A DNA stretch of 64,000 bases from Variovorax sp037204085 (GTDB taxonomy: Bacteria; Pseudomonadota; Gammaproteobacteria; Burkholderiales; Burkholderiaceae_C): contig NZ_JBBCBW010000026.1 of the NCBI RefSeq assembly GCF_037204085.1, positions 10,813 to 74,812 of the forward strand, written 5' to 3'. Positions 43,864 through 53,042 of the stretch are shown here, piece after piece (position 1 is the first letter of the stretch; every line of letters begins with the position of its first letter). Made by a program: the position numbers and the translations under genes. The notes beneath the pieces are model-generated. The model worked only from the letters and a program-made list of their open reading frames with translations, did no database searches and was not told the origin of the DNA.

Positions 43864-44643
43864 ATGAGACGCTGGCGCATTCAACCCGCTGCCGACACCG
43901 CGCTGTCCGCGGCCATCGTCCGCGACGTGCTGGCGGGCATCGGCACGCCGCATCTCGCAGCCAACTGCCTCTCGGCCATGCACCGGGTGATGCCCGTGAC
44001 CTTCTGCACCGTGTTCGCGGTCGATGCCACCGGCCGCATCGAGGCCGTGTCGGCGGCCAGCAGCTACGGCACCACGGCCGAGCGCACCGCCGAGCGCTAT
44101 GTGGCGCAGCGCTTCGACCTGCTCGATCCCAACATGATTTGGCTCGCCAAGCGCAAGCTGCCCAAGCGCGCTCAGCTGTGGCTGGGCCACCAGCGCGCCG
44201 AGGAGGTGGCCGACCCCGCTTACCGCGCGGCCTGCTACGGCGACGTGGGCATTCGCGAACGTGCCTCGGTGCTGCTGCTCACACCCACCGGCCAGCGCGT
44301 GGCGGTGAGCTTCTACCGCAGCCTCGCGCAGGCCGAGTTCGACGAACGCGACTTTGCGGCGATCGAGAGCCACGCCACCCTGCTGGCCGAGGCCACGATG
44401 GCCCATGGCCGCGGCACGGTGGCGGCAGGGGGTACGGTGGTGCCCTCCCTGGCTTCGCGCCTGCTGACCTTGAGCCTGCGGGAGCGCGAGGTCATCGGCC
44501 ACCTGATGGCCGGCAGCACCGCCAAGCAGGCGGCGCGAGAAATCGGCATCGAACTGACAACCGTGCGCACTCATCAGTACCGCGCGTTTCGGCGGCTGGG
44601 CATACGCACGCAGAAGGAGCTGCTGCGCGCGGCGGCCCCCTGA
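43864..44643 (+). CDS. LuxR-family transcriptional regulator
   Basis: A 259-residue protein with a ligand or GAF-like N-terminal part (about 1-175) and a C-terminal LuxR helix-turn-helix (LSLREREVIGHLMAGSTAKQAAREIGIELTTVRTHQYRAFRRLGI, about 205-250). It is divergent from the hydroxylase gene with 82 bp between starts, so it is the likely regulator of that operon. A short TACG-A-CGTA palindrome lies in the shared region. Not an autoinducer-binding domain by appearance. Confidence 0.86.
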   Translation: MRRWRIQPAADTALSAAIVRDVLAGIGTPHLAANCLSAMHRVMPVTFCTVFAVDATGRIEAVSAASSYGTTAERTAERYVAQRFDLLDPNMIWLAKRKLPKRAQLWLGHQRAEEVADPAYRAACYGDVGIRERASVLLLTPTGQRVAVSFYRSLAQAEFDERDFAAIESHATLLAEATMAHGRGTVAAGGTVVPSLASRLLTLSLREREVIGHLMAGSTAKQAAREIGIELTTVRTHQYRAFRRLGIRTQKELLRAAAP

Positions 44644-44670
44644 GTCTTGCCGCCTCCGTGCGCCTAGGGC

Positions 44671-45750
44671 CTAGTCTTCGGCTGTATCGGCAGACTGATC
44701 GGCCTGCGAATTCACCAGCGACACCGGCGCCACCTTCGGCCGCCCCGCCACCGACACCACCTCCTGGTCGATCGCGCCGAACAGCGAGCGGCCGTCGAGC
44801 CCCTTCATCTCGATGCGGATCGTGTCGCCGAACTTCATGAACTCGGTCGCCGGCTCGCCGCCCTGGATGGTTTCGATGCAGCGCTTTTCGGCAATGCACG
44901 AATAGCCTTTGGGCCAGTCCATGCGGCCGTTCTTTTCCACGCCCTTGTTGCTCACCGTGCCGCTGCCGACGATGCTGCCGGCGCGCACGTTGCGCGTCTT
45001 GGCGATGTGGGCGATGAGCTGGCCGAAGTGAAAAGTCATCTCCGGCCCGGCGTCGCACATGCCGACCTTGCGGCCGTTCCAGCTGCTTTGCAGCGTGAGG
45101 TGCACGCGGCCGTTCTGCCAGGCCTCGCCAATTTCGTCGAGCGTCACGGCCACGGGGCTGAAGGCGGTGGCGGGCTTGCTCTGGAAAAAGCCGAAGCCCT
45201 TGGCCAGCTCGGCCGGAATCAGGTTGCGCAGGCTCACGTCGTTGGCCAGCATCACCAAGCGGATGCCGTCGAGCGCCTGGTCGGGCGTGGCGCCCATCTT
45301 CACGTCGCCGGTAATCACCGCAATCTCGGCTTCGAAGTCGATGCCCATGGCTTCGCTCGGCACCACGATGTCGTCGGTCGGGCCCAGGAAGTCATCGCTG
45401 CCGCCCTGGTACATCAGCGGGTCCTGATAGAAGCTTTCAGGCACTTCGGCGTTGCGCGCCTTGCGCACCAGCTCGACGTGGTTCAGGTACGCAGAGCCGT
45501 CGGCCCACTGGTAGGCGCGCGGCAGCGGCGCCATGCACATCGAGGGATCGAACGGAAAAGAGTGACGTGCGCGGCCGTTGTTGACGGCGTCGTACAGGTC
45601 CTGCAGCTGCGGGCTCATGAAGCCCCAGTCGTCCAGCACCTGCTGCAGCCGGCTGGCAATACCGGTGGCGTAGTGGGCGAGCGTGAGGTCGCGCGAGACG
45701 ACGACGAGCTGGCCGTCGCGTGAGCCGTCCTTCAGGGTGGCGAGTTTCAT
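44671..45750 (-). CDS. Fumarylacetoacetate hydrolase family protein
   Basis: A 359-residue FAH-family enzyme with the metal triad region GIDFEAEIAVITGDV (Glu-x-Glu), and LANDVSLRNLIP and GSGTVSNKG loops. The N-terminal MKLATLKDGSRDGQLVVVSRDL is typical of the longer Burkholderiales FAH-like proteins. FAH-type enzymes cleave fumarylacetoacetate or fumarylpyruvate and similar ring-fission products. It could serve tyrosine breakdown (hpd at 13 kb) or the hydroxylase operon next door; convergent with the LuxR gene, so cotranscription with either is not indicated. Confidence 0.88.
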   Translation of the reverse strand: MKLATLKDGSRDGQLVVVSRDLTLAHYATGIASRLQQVLDDWGFMSPQLQDLYDAVNNGRARHSFPFDPSMCMAPLPRAYQWADGSAYLNHVELVRKARNAEVPESFYQDPLMYQGGSDDFLGPTDDIVVPSEAMGIDFEAEIAVITGDVKMGATPDQALDGIRLVMLANDVSLRNLIPAELAKGFGFFQSKPATAFSPVAVTLDEIGEAWQNGRVHLTLQSSWNGRKVGMCDAGPEMTFHFGQLIAHIAKTRNVRAGSIVGSGTVSNKGVEKNGRMDWPKGYSCIAEKRCIETIQGGEPATEFMKFGDTIRIEMKGLDGRSLFGAIDQEVVSVAGRPKVAPVSLVNSQADQSADTAED

Positions 45751-45883
45751 GGTGGCAAATGCGTGATGAAGGACACGGCGCGAACACGAGGGCCGGCGCC
45801 GCGCCCACTAAACTGGGTGGACGGGCGGCAGTGTACCGAGGTGCTCTTGGTGAACCTCGGCGCCGGCGCTCACTCCACACCTC

Positions 45884-47095
45884 ATGCCGACGCTCGCCGC
45901 CTCCCCGTTCCCACCCCTTGCGCCACCGGCACGTCCGTCGTGGCGGGCGTTGGCCGGGCTGACGCTGGCGATGGGGCTGGTTCATGTTCTGCTGCTGGGG
46001 CTGGCGCCCACGGCTATCGGCCCCGATCCCTCGCCGCTTGCGAACAAGTTCACCACCCGGACCATCGTGATCGCGCCGCCCGCACCGGAAAAGCCGGCCG
46101 CGCCCGCTGCCGCGGCAGCCGCCCCAGCCGAGGCCAAGCCGTCGCCGCCCGCAAAACCCCGCCGGCCGCGCGAGCCTTCCGTGCCCAAGCCGGCGACGGC
46201 GGCACCCGAACCCATGCCAGTGCCGGCGCCCCAGGTTTTCGAAGAACCTCCGCCAGAAACGCGTGCTCTCACGGCGCAGAACGCTATCGATTCAGGAGCA
46301 ACCACTCCTGAGCCGCCGACAAGCGCCCCGGCAGGTGCTGCGCTGGGCGGCGCGGGCAGCACAAGCAACGCCGGCATCGGGGACGGCGGAGCCGCAGGCG
46401 CCGCCAGTGCCACTGCCGGCAACGTCGTCGGCTCGGAGGCGCTCCGCATTCCCGGCTCGGTCAAGCTCGCCTTCGCGGTCACGGGCCAGCAGGGCGCTTC
46501 GCCGATGCAGGGCGTTTTCGGCGACCTGGCCTGGCTGCAGGACGGCAGCAGCTACGACGCGCGGCTGTCGCTCAAATTCCTGTTCAGGACGATCCGCAGC
46601 CAGCACAGCACCGGGAAGATCGGCCCTACCGGCATCGAACCGGACCGCTTTTCCGAGGCCCGCAAGGGCGAGGTGGCTTCGCACTTCCTGCGCGACCAGG
46701 GCCAGGTGATGTTCAGCAACAACGCCCCCAGCGTGCCCTTGCTGCCCGGCGCGCAAGACCGGCTCAGCGTGGTGATGCAGCTCGGCGGCATGCTGGCGGG
46801 CGACCCGGGACGCTACCCGGCCGGCAGCCGCATTTCCATCCAGACCGTCGGCCCGCGGGATGCCGGCGTCTGGGTCTTCAACATCGAAGGCGAAGAGCAG
46901 ATGACCGTTCCGGCCGGCGACTTTGCGGCGCGCAAGCTCACGCGCAGCCCCCGGCGCGAGTTCGACGACAAGATCGAAATCTGGCTGGCGCCGGCCCTTG
47001 GCTACCTGCCGGTGCGGATGAAACAGACACAGGCCAACGGCGACTTTGCCGACATGCAGTTGCGCGAATCCCTTCCGGCGGGGCCCTCGAACTAG
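45884..47095 (+). CDS. DUF3108 domain protein with TonB-like N-terminus
   Basis: A 403-residue protein with one N-terminal membrane anchor (about 20-42), a long Ala/Pro/Lys-rich periplasmic linker (about 60-165) and a C-terminal DUF3108 domain (about 190-395). The layout (anchor, proline-rich stretch) recalls TonB, but the C-terminal domain is DUF3108, of unknown function in the envelope. Monocistronic in appearance. Confidence 0.82.
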   Translation: MPTLAASPFPPLAPPARPSWRALAGLTLAMGLVHVLLLGLAPTAIGPDPSPLANKFTTRTIVIAPPAPEKPAAPAAAAAAPAEAKPSPPAKPRRPREPSVPKPATAAPEPMPVPAPQVFEEPPPETRALTAQNAIDSGATTPEPPTSAPAGAALGGAGSTSNAGIGDGGAAGAASATAGNVVGSEALRIPGSVKLAFAVTGQQGASPMQGVFGDLAWLQDGSSYDARLSLKFLFRTIRSQHSTGKIGPTGIEPDRFSEARKGEVASHFLRDQGQVMFSNNAPSVPLLPGAQDRLSVVMQLGGMLAGDPGRYPAGSRISIQTVGPRDAGVWVFNIEGEEQMTVPAGDFAARKLTRSPRREFDDKIEIWLAPALGYLPVRMKQTQANGDFADMQLRESLPAGPSN

Positions 47096-47225
47096 CGCGA
47101 AAGTGGAGGAAACAGGCATAGAAATTAATGCGTTTTCTCTACAAAAGGACAACCGAGCTTGAAACTGGCGCGTTGATTGCTATCTAACCCCCATGAACGC
47201 CATCGACATCCTCACAGGCCCCGCA

Positions 47226-47504
47226 ATGAACATGCTCTATGACTCAGAGTCCTTCGTCGTCGTGCACGTGCAGCCGAACGAAAGCGACACGCCCGCCCAG
47301 CCCAATGTGCCGGTTCTGGAACGCCACGGCTTCGAGATCGTAGACAAGCGCTCGGGCAAAGAGGTTTACCTCGACGGCTCGTGGGCCGAACTGTTCCAGC
47401 AGCAAATTGCCGCCTGGCAGCTCAATACGCCCACCCAGGAAGAGGTGGAAGACACGCTCGAAGGCTATGCCGAGTTGGCTCACACGCCGGTGCTGGTGCA
47501 CTGA
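47226..47504 (+). CDS. DUF3567 family protein
   Basis: A 92-residue protein; MNMLYDSESFVVVHV is the typical N-terminus of DUF3567, so I place the start at ATG 47226. An in-frame ATG at 47193 would add 11 residues and cannot be excluded. The family is confined mainly to Burkholderiales and has no known function. A strong terminator follows. Confidence 0.82.
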   Translation: MNMLYDSESFVVVHVQPNESDTPAQPNVPVLERHGFEIVDKRSGKEVYLDGSWAELFQQQIAAWQLNTPTQEEVEDTLEGYAELAHTPVLVH

Positions 47505-47525
47505 GCTCCTGTCGCCCCGGACAAG

Positions 47526-47552
47526 AAAGCGCCTTTTCAGGCGCTTTTTTTT
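47526..47552 (+). terminator. Rho-independent terminator after DUF3567 gene
   Basis: AAAGCGCC pairs with GGCGCTTT around TTTTCA and is followed by five more T residues. It ends the DUF3567 transcript; the opposite strand has an A-run giving weak reverse activity toward the convergent AbrB-type gene. Confidence 0.9.
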
Positions 47553-47574
47553 GCGCCCACTTACGCCTACCCGC

Positions 47575-48639
47575 TCATTTCCGACCGTAGATCCAGCGGT
47601 ACATCGGCCCCACCAGCAGCAGCACCGCGACCAGCCGGCACACCTGAAACGCCGTGACCACCGGCACCCCCAGCTGCAAGACCTTGGCGGTGATCGACAT
47701 TTCGGCAATGCCGCCGGGCGAGGTGCCCAGGATCATGGTGGCCGGATGCAGCCCCGTCGCTCGGGCCAGCAGCCATGCGGCGCCTGCGCACACCACCAGC
47801 ATGACGACCGTGCCCAGCGCCACCGAACCCAGCCAGCGCGGCGCCGTGTACAAAAACTCGCGGCTGAAGCGCACGCCCAGGCTCACGGCAATCACCAGCT
47901 GCGCGGTGTTCGACATCCAGGTGGGCACGGCCGACAGCGCCTGGCCCGCAATGGTGAACCCCATGGCAACCACCAGCGGCCCCATGAACCACGGGTTGGT
48001 GCGGCCCAGCGCACGCATCGCAAGGCCGCCGATGCCGGTGGCCAGCGCAAGCAGCAGGAGCCCGCTCGCATTCACCTCGCGCACCATGGGCGGATTGATT
48101 TCAAGCCCATGCAAGCCGCTCCACTGCATGGCGAACGGAATGGTGACGGTCACCACCACCAGGCGCAAGCTGTGCGCCGCGGCCACAAGGTCGGTGCGCG
48201 CACCGGCCGATTCGGACAGCAGCGTCATCTCCGACGCGCCGCCAATGGCGCCCGCGAAGTAAGTTGTCGCTCTCATGGACTTTGCCGGCACATGCGGCAT
48301 TCGCTTGGCATGCAGCGCATGCAACCAGCGCCCGAAGCCCCAGCCGAGCAGCAAGGCCCAGGCAATGGCGAGCGCAATGGCCCACCACACGCCGGCCACC
48401 AGCGCCACCACCTGCGGCGTGAAGTAGAGGCCCAGCGCGGTGCCGATGGTCCATTGCCCGGCATTGCGCAGCGGCGTGTAGCTGGCGGTGGGCGCGCCGG
48501 CAATCGATGCCAGCGACACCGCGAGCAGCGGGCCGATCATCCAGGGCAGGGGCGTGTGCAGGGCCAGGCAGATTTGCGCCGCGGCGAGTGCAAGCAACAG
48601 CGTGGCCAGCACGCGAACCGGAAAGCGAAGGGACACCAC
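47575..48639 (-). CDS. AbrB-family membrane protein (putative ammonia monooxygenase label)
   Basis: About 354 residues with some ten hydrophobic helices and an internal duplication (each half contains a LPWMIGPLLAV / NPWFMGPLVVA-like segment), characteristic of the AbrB_dom membrane family. Despite the database label it has no ammonia monooxygenase features; transport or regulation is more likely. The start is uncertain: GTG 48639 (or 48636) puts the first helix close to the N-terminus, and no ATG is available nearby. Divergent from the ChaN gene. Confidence 0.8.
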   Translation of the reverse strand: MVSLRFPVRVLATLLLALAAAQICLALHTPLPWMIGPLLAVSLASIAGAPTASYTPLRNAGQWTIGTALGLYFTPQVVALVAGVWWAIALAIAWALLLGWGFGRWLHALHAKRMPHVPAKSMRATTYFAGAIGGASEMTLLSESAGARTDLVAAAHSLRLVVVTVTIPFAMQWSGLHGLEINPPMVREVNASGLLLLALATGIGGLAMRALGRTNPWFMGPLVVAMGFTIAGQALSAVPTWMSNTAQLVIAVSLGVRFSREFLYTAPRWLGSVALGTVVMLVVCAGAAWLLARATGLHPATMILGTSPGGIAEMSITAKVLQLGVPVVTAFQVCRLVAVLLLVGPMYRWIYGRK

Positions 48640-48700
48640 AGGAGGAAGAAAGCGAATTTGGACGGCACGGCGTGCGGGCGCCAACGCATAGTATGGCGCG

Positions 48701-49540
48701 ATGCGATGCCAACCCTTCCCCGCGCGGGCTCCCCGATTCCTGGTCTCCTTGCTCGCCGCCGTCGTGCTGGCAGGGTGCTCCGCCTTTTCGCCCGGCCCTG
48801 GGGCGCCTGTGGCAAAGCGCGCCGCGGCGTTGCTGCCAGTGGACGCGCTCATCCTCGGCGAGCAGCACGACGCGGCCGAGCACCACGCCATCGAACGGGA
48901 AACCGTCGAGGCGCTGGCGAGCCAGGGCAGGCTGGCTGCGCTGCTGCTCGAAATGGCCGAAGAAGGCAACAGCACCGCCCGCCTCGACCGCACGGCCACC
49001 GAAGCGCAGGTGCAAGCCGCCCTGGGCTGGAACGAAAAGGCCTGGCCCTGGCGGAGCTACGGTCCGGCGGTGATGGCCGCGGTGCGCGCCGGTGTGCCGG
49101 TTGTCGGGGCCAACATGCCGCGCGCTCGAATGAAGAACGCCATGGCCGACGTCTCGCTCGACGTGCAGCTCAACGGCGAGGCCTACACCGCGCAGCAGGA
49201 CGCCGTGCGCGAGGGCCACTGCAAGCTGCTGCCCGAGGCCCAGATCGTGCCGATGACGCGCATCCAGGTCGGTCGCGACCGAGCCATGGCGCAAGCCATC
49301 GTCAAGGCCCGGCAGCCGGGCAAGACGGTGCTTCTGATCAGCGGCGCGGGCCACGCCACCAAGGTGCTGGGCGTGCCGCAGCACCTGCCGACCGATGTTT
49401 CGGTCAAGACGGTTCGGCTGCAGGCCGGCGGCGATTCACCCGAGTCGGACGAAGACAACAAAGGCGCCTACGACGCCGTGTGGCGAACGCCCGCCCTGCC
49501 GCCCAAAGACTACTGCGCGGGAATGCGGGCACCCGCCTAG
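48701..49540 (+). CDS. ChaN family lipoprotein
   Basis: A 279-residue protein with a lipoprotein signal (lipobox LAGC, Cys25) and the ChaN/haem-binding uptake fold (LILGEQHDAAEHHAIE, then LLLEMAEEG; ISGAGHATKVLGVPQHL near the end). The ChaN family binds haem between protomers in one studied member, so a role in iron or haem handling is possible. It shares its fold with the TraB/GumN protein at 37.9 kb. Confidence 0.87.
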   Translation: MRCQPFPARAPRFLVSLLAAVVLAGCSAFSPGPGAPVAKRAAALLPVDALILGEQHDAAEHHAIERETVEALASQGRLAALLLEMAEEGNSTARLDRTATEAQVQAALGWNEKAWPWRSYGPAVMAAVRAGVPVVGANMPRARMKNAMADVSLDVQLNGEAYTAQQDAVREGHCKLLPEAQIVPMTRIQVGRDRAMAQAIVKARQPGKTVLLISGAGHATKVLGVPQHLPTDVSVKTVRLQAGGDSPESDEDNKGAYDAVWRTPALPPKDYCAGMRAPA

Positions 49541-49557
49541 CCTTGGCGCCTGGCGGC

Positions 49558-50892
49558 TCAGGCGAATTTCTTGATCGAATCCGCCAGCGCGTTGACCAGC
49601 GTGTCGATGTGCTGCTTTTCCACGATGTAGGGCGGTGCAATCACCAGCACGTCGCCCGCGGGCCGCACCAGTGCGCCCTTGTGGAAGCAGTCCAGGAAGA
49701 TGTCGTAGGCGCGCTTGCCGGGCGTGCCCGCAATCGGCGCAAGCTCCACCGCCGCGGCAAGGCCGAGGCTGCGGATGCCGATCACATTCGGCAGGCCCTT
49801 GAATGCACTGTGGAACGCATCGCCCAGCACCTTGCCCATTTCGCCCGCGCGCGCAAACAGCTTCTCTTCCTTGAACAGGTCGAGCGTGGCAATGGCCGCG
49901 GCGCAGGCCACAGGGTGGCCCGAGTAGGTGTATCCATGAAAGAACTCGACCACGTGCTCTGGCGCGTCGGTCTTCATCATCGCGTCGTAGAGCTTGTCGC
50001 GGCAGATCACGCCGCCCAGCGGAATGACGCCGTTGGTCACGCACTTGGCAAAGTTCAGCATGTCGGGCACCACGCCGAAATAGTCCGACGCGAAGTTGGT
50101 GCCCATGCGGCCGAAGCCCGTAATGACCTCGTCGAAGATCAGCAGGATGCCGTGCTTGTCGCAGATTTCGCGCAGGCGCTTCAGGTAGCCCTGGGGCGGC
50201 AGGTACCAGCCTGCCGAACCTGCCACCGGCTCCACGATGATGGCGGCAATGTTGCTCGGGTCGTGCAGCGGAAGAATGCGCGTTTCAAGCTCTACCAGCG
50301 GGTCTTCGGCCCACACCGGCTCCTCGTTGTGAATATAGGCGTGGTTCACCGGATCGTGAATGAAGCGCATGTGGTCCACGCGCGGCAAGAAGGCCGAGCC
50401 GAACACCTTTCGGTTGCCCGGAATGCCGCCCACCGACATGCCGCCGAAGCCCACGCCGTGGTAGCCCTTCTCGCGGCCGATGAACACGTTGCGGTGGCCC
50501 TCGCCGCGTGCGCGGTGATAGGCCAGCGCCACCTTCATCGAGGTGTCGGCCGCCTCCGAGCCCGAGTTGCAGAACAGCACCTTGTTCAGGTCGCCGGGCG
50601 CCAGCGATGCGATCATCTCCGCCGCCTTGAAAGCCTTGTCGTTGCTGACCTGGAAGGCGGTGGCGTAGTCGAGCGTGTCGAGCTGCTTCTTGATCGCCTC
50701 GTTGATCGGCTTGCGGTTGTGGCCCGCGCCCACGCACCACAGCGACGAGATCCCGTCGATCACCTTCTTGCCGTCGTGCGTAGTGAACGTCATGCCGTCG
50801 GCCGCCACGAAGACACGCGGGTCTTTCTGGAAATGGCGGTTGGGCGTGAAGGGCAACCACTGGTTGCCCATGTTGAAGTCCTGGTAGGCCAT
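49558..50892 (-). CDS. Class III omega-aminotransferase (beta-alanine:pyruvate type)
   Basis: A 444-residue PLP enzyme. Motifs: GSEAADTSMK from residue 111 (phosphate cup), FDEVITGFGRMG with Asp254, and the PLP lysine Lys283 in FAKCVTNGVIPLGG. It resembles beta-alanine/putrescine-pyruvate transaminases. ATG 50892 (MAYQDFN) follows AAGAAGGA; an upstream in-frame start at 50970 is not supported. It lies between the ChaN gene (convergent) and the adhesin gene (codirectional, 111 bp away). Confidence 0.92.
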   Translation of the reverse strand: MAYQDFNMGNQWLPFTPNRHFQKDPRVFVAADGMTFTTHDGKKVIDGISSLWCVGAGHNRKPINEAIKKQLDTLDYATAFQVSNDKAFKAAEMIASLAPGDLNKVLFCNSGSEAADTSMKVALAYHRARGEGHRNVFIGREKGYHGVGFGGMSVGGIPGNRKVFGSAFLPRVDHMRFIHDPVNHAYIHNEEPVWAEDPLVELETRILPLHDPSNIAAIIVEPVAGSAGWYLPPQGYLKRLREICDKHGILLIFDEVITGFGRMGTNFASDYFGVVPDMLNFAKCVTNGVIPLGGVICRDKLYDAMMKTDAPEHVVEFFHGYTYSGHPVACAAAIATLDLFKEEKLFARAGEMGKVLGDAFHSAFKGLPNVIGIRSLGLAAAVELAPIAGTPGKRAYDIFLDCFHKGALVRPAGDVLVIAPPYIVEKQHIDTLVNALADSIKKFA

Positions 50893-51003
50893 GCGTGCGT
50901 CCTTCTTGGTCTCGGTGGATGCGGGCCGCCCTTGCGGCGGCCGCCCGTGGCATTCTTGCACTTTTGCCACGAGACCGCCTCATGGCCGGCACTCAGCCGG
51001 CAC

Positions 51004-52911
51004 TCACCACGTGTAGCCCGCCTGCAGCCTGCCGCCGAGCTGCGCGCCGTTTCCCGCTGCCGCGCTCAGGCCCGCGCCCACGCTCCAGCGCTCGTCCAGC
51101 TGATAGGCAAAGGCCACGCCCAGCGCGGACTGTCCCGCGTAGTGCCCCACCGCCGCGCCCAGCCATTTGCGTCCGGGCGCGAGCAGCGGGATCGACGGCA
51201 TGGCCATGGCCTGTGCCACGCCCCGCGCGGCAAAGTCGCGCGCCTGGCCGTACGACACGGCCACCGCGCGCTCCATTTGCGCAAGGTTGACTGCGTCGCT
51301 CGCCGCCACGCCGGGCGCCACGTTGGTGATCTGCCGCTGGTAGCCCGTGGCCGCGTTGCCCACGCTCACGCTGTCGGGCCGGTCGGCCACCGAGCCCTGG
51401 CCCAGCGCTACGGCATTGCTTGCGCTGGCCGTGCTGCCGTCGCCGAGCGCCATGGCCCCGGCGGCAAGCGCCTTGGCGTTGCGGCCCACGGCCAGCGCAC
51501 CGTTGCCGATGGCCTGCGAGCCATTGCCGACGGCTGCGGCGCCCGCGCCCTCCGCGCGTGCGGCCGCCTGGCCCTGCACCGAGCATTGCAGGGCGCCGCC
51601 ATTGACAGTGCAGACGCCCAGTTGCCCATTGACCATGGCCTGTATCTGCACCGCCTGCTGCGCGATCTGCTCGGTGTTGTGCGTGATCTGCTCCGTGTGC
51701 TCTGCGATCTGTTCGGTGTGCTGCGTGATCTGCTGGGTGTTCTGGGTCACCTGCGTCGTGATCTGCTGCACCTGGGTGCCCTGCTGGCTCGCCAGGTTCA
51801 GCGCCTGCTCGGCCGTGTTCCTTACCGCATAGAGCTGGCTTCCGTTGACCGCGTCGGTCGAGGTGGCCGTAACCGCGCCGGCAGTGACGCCGCTGATCCG
51901 CCCCGCGTTGGTGATGCCGCCGCCCTGGTTGTCGATGCCGCTGGAGGTCAGCCGCCCGCCCACCGAAGCATTGCCGTTCACGGAAAGACCGCCGGCGTCG
52001 ACGTGGCCCGTCGCGCTGATGCCGTCGATGTTGATCAGGCTGCGCCGGTCCGTCGTGCTGCCGAAAGAAACGACGTTCTCGCGCCCCCCGTCGGTGCTGC
52101 CAGCGCCTATGGCGACCGACCCCGCACCGTTCGAGCTGCTGCCCGTGCCGATTGCCACGCTGCTGAAACCCGATGCGAAGCTTGCCGTTCCGATGGCCAG
52201 GGCACCCATGTCGGTCGCCCTTGCGCTGGCGCCAAGCGCCAGCGCGAAATCGCTCGTGGCAAGGGCCTCGCGTCCGAGCGCCGTCGCGCTGCGACCCGAA
52301 GCGGTGGCCATGTCGCCCAGCGCCGTGCTGCTGTCGCCGCTGGCCTCGCTTTCGCGTCCGAATGCGGCAGATCCGGAACCGGATGCCAGCGCGCGATAGC
52401 CCACCGCCGATGCCGCCTCGCCCGTGGCGCTGGCCACGTTGCCCACGGCGGTGGCCGAGCCGCTCGAGGCCACCGTGTTGGAACCGATGGCTGTGGCTGA
52501 GTTGGCAGTCGCACTGCTGCTGGAGCCCATTGCGGTGGCGCCGTTGCCAGTCGCGTTGCTGTTTGCGCCGACTGCCGCGGCCGAAACCCCCGCCGCAGTG
52601 CTGCCGCGCCCAAGTGCCGTCGCCTGGCCGCCGCTTGCGCTGCTGTCGCGGCCGAGAGCCGTGTTTGCGCTGCTCAGGTCGATGCCGGCCTGCGCGCCCG
52701 ATCCGCCCGCCATGTTGCTCTGGCAGTCCTGCTGCACGATGTCGCGATGCGCGCTGAAGCCCGAGTACGCGCCCGGGTCGGTGCTGCTGTAGAGCGTGCC
52801 GCCGGGGCAGGTGTTGGGGTTGAGCACCTGCGCGCCTGCCGGTGCGGCCGCCGCCGCGCAAAAGGCCAACGCAATGCCGGCTCCCAGCCGGCGCCTGCTT
52901 CGAAAGCGCAT
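51004..52911 (-). CDS. YadA-like trimeric autotransporter adhesin
   Basis: A 635-residue surface protein. Signal peptide 1-28 (ending PAGAQ); a head of about 20 YadA-type 14-residue repeats (AxAxGxxSxAxGxxS pattern, about 75-290); a neck (TDAVNGSQLYAV); a coiled coil of repeated heptads (TQQITQHTEQIAEHTEQI, about 400-450); a second short head (AVGNGSQAIGNGALAVGRNAKA); a second neck (VAASDAVNLAQM); and a C-terminal YadA anchor of four strands ending AGYTW. It forms a trimer in the outer membrane. Start ATG 52911 is preceded by GAGGAGAAG. Divergent from a LuxR-type regulator. Confidence 0.92.
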   Translation of the reverse strand: MRFRSRRRLGAGIALAFCAAAAAPAGAQVLNPNTCPGGTLYSSTDPGAYSGFSAHRDIVQQDCQSNMAGGSGAQAGIDLSSANTALGRDSSASGGQATALGRGSTAAGVSAAAVGANSNATGNGATAMGSSSSATANSATAIGSNTVASSGSATAVGNVASATGEAASAVGYRALASGSGSAAFGRESEASGDSSTALGDMATASGRSATALGREALATSDFALALGASARATDMGALAIGTASFASGFSSVAIGTGSSSNGAGSVAIGAGSTDGGRENVVSFGSTTDRRSLINIDGISATGHVDAGGLSVNGNASVGGRLTSSGIDNQGGGITNAGRISGVTAGAVTATSTDAVNGSQLYAVRNTAEQALNLASQQGTQVQQITTQVTQNTQQITQHTEQIAEHTEQITHNTEQIAQQAVQIQAMVNGQLGVCTVNGGALQCSVQGQAAARAEGAGAAAVGNGSQAIGNGALAVGRNAKALAAGAMALGDGSTASASNAVALGQGSVADRPDSVSVGNAATGYQRQITNVAPGVAASDAVNLAQMERAVAVSYGQARDFAARGVAQAMAMPSIPLLAPGRKWLGAAVGHYAGQSALGVAFAYQLDERWSVGAGLSAAAGNGAQLGGRLQAGYTW

Positions 52912-53042
52912 GGTTTCTTCTCCTCGGTCTTGTGTGTGTGAATGCCGCCCGTCCGAAGCCGGAATCGTCCTTCGCGCCCGCCTGCGCCGCCTACCATGGG
53001 TTGTGGTAGCCTCCGCCGCCTCGCGATTCGACAAACCGTTCG

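Noticed and set aside
41982..44840. A 952-codon plus-strand open frame
   Set aside because: Antisense to the FAD hydroxylase and out of frame with the LuxR gene; no recognisable protein content.
47575..48639. Ammonia monooxygenase
   Set aside because: The AbrB-type family sometimes carries this label, but the sequence is a duplicated polytopic membrane domain with no copper site or AmoA/B/C similarity.
47407..52500. A 1,697-codon open frame on the plus strand spanning several genes
   Set aside because: It is antisense or out of frame to six well-supported genes, and is low-complexity His/Arg/Ala-rich, as expected for shadow frames in GC-rich DNA.
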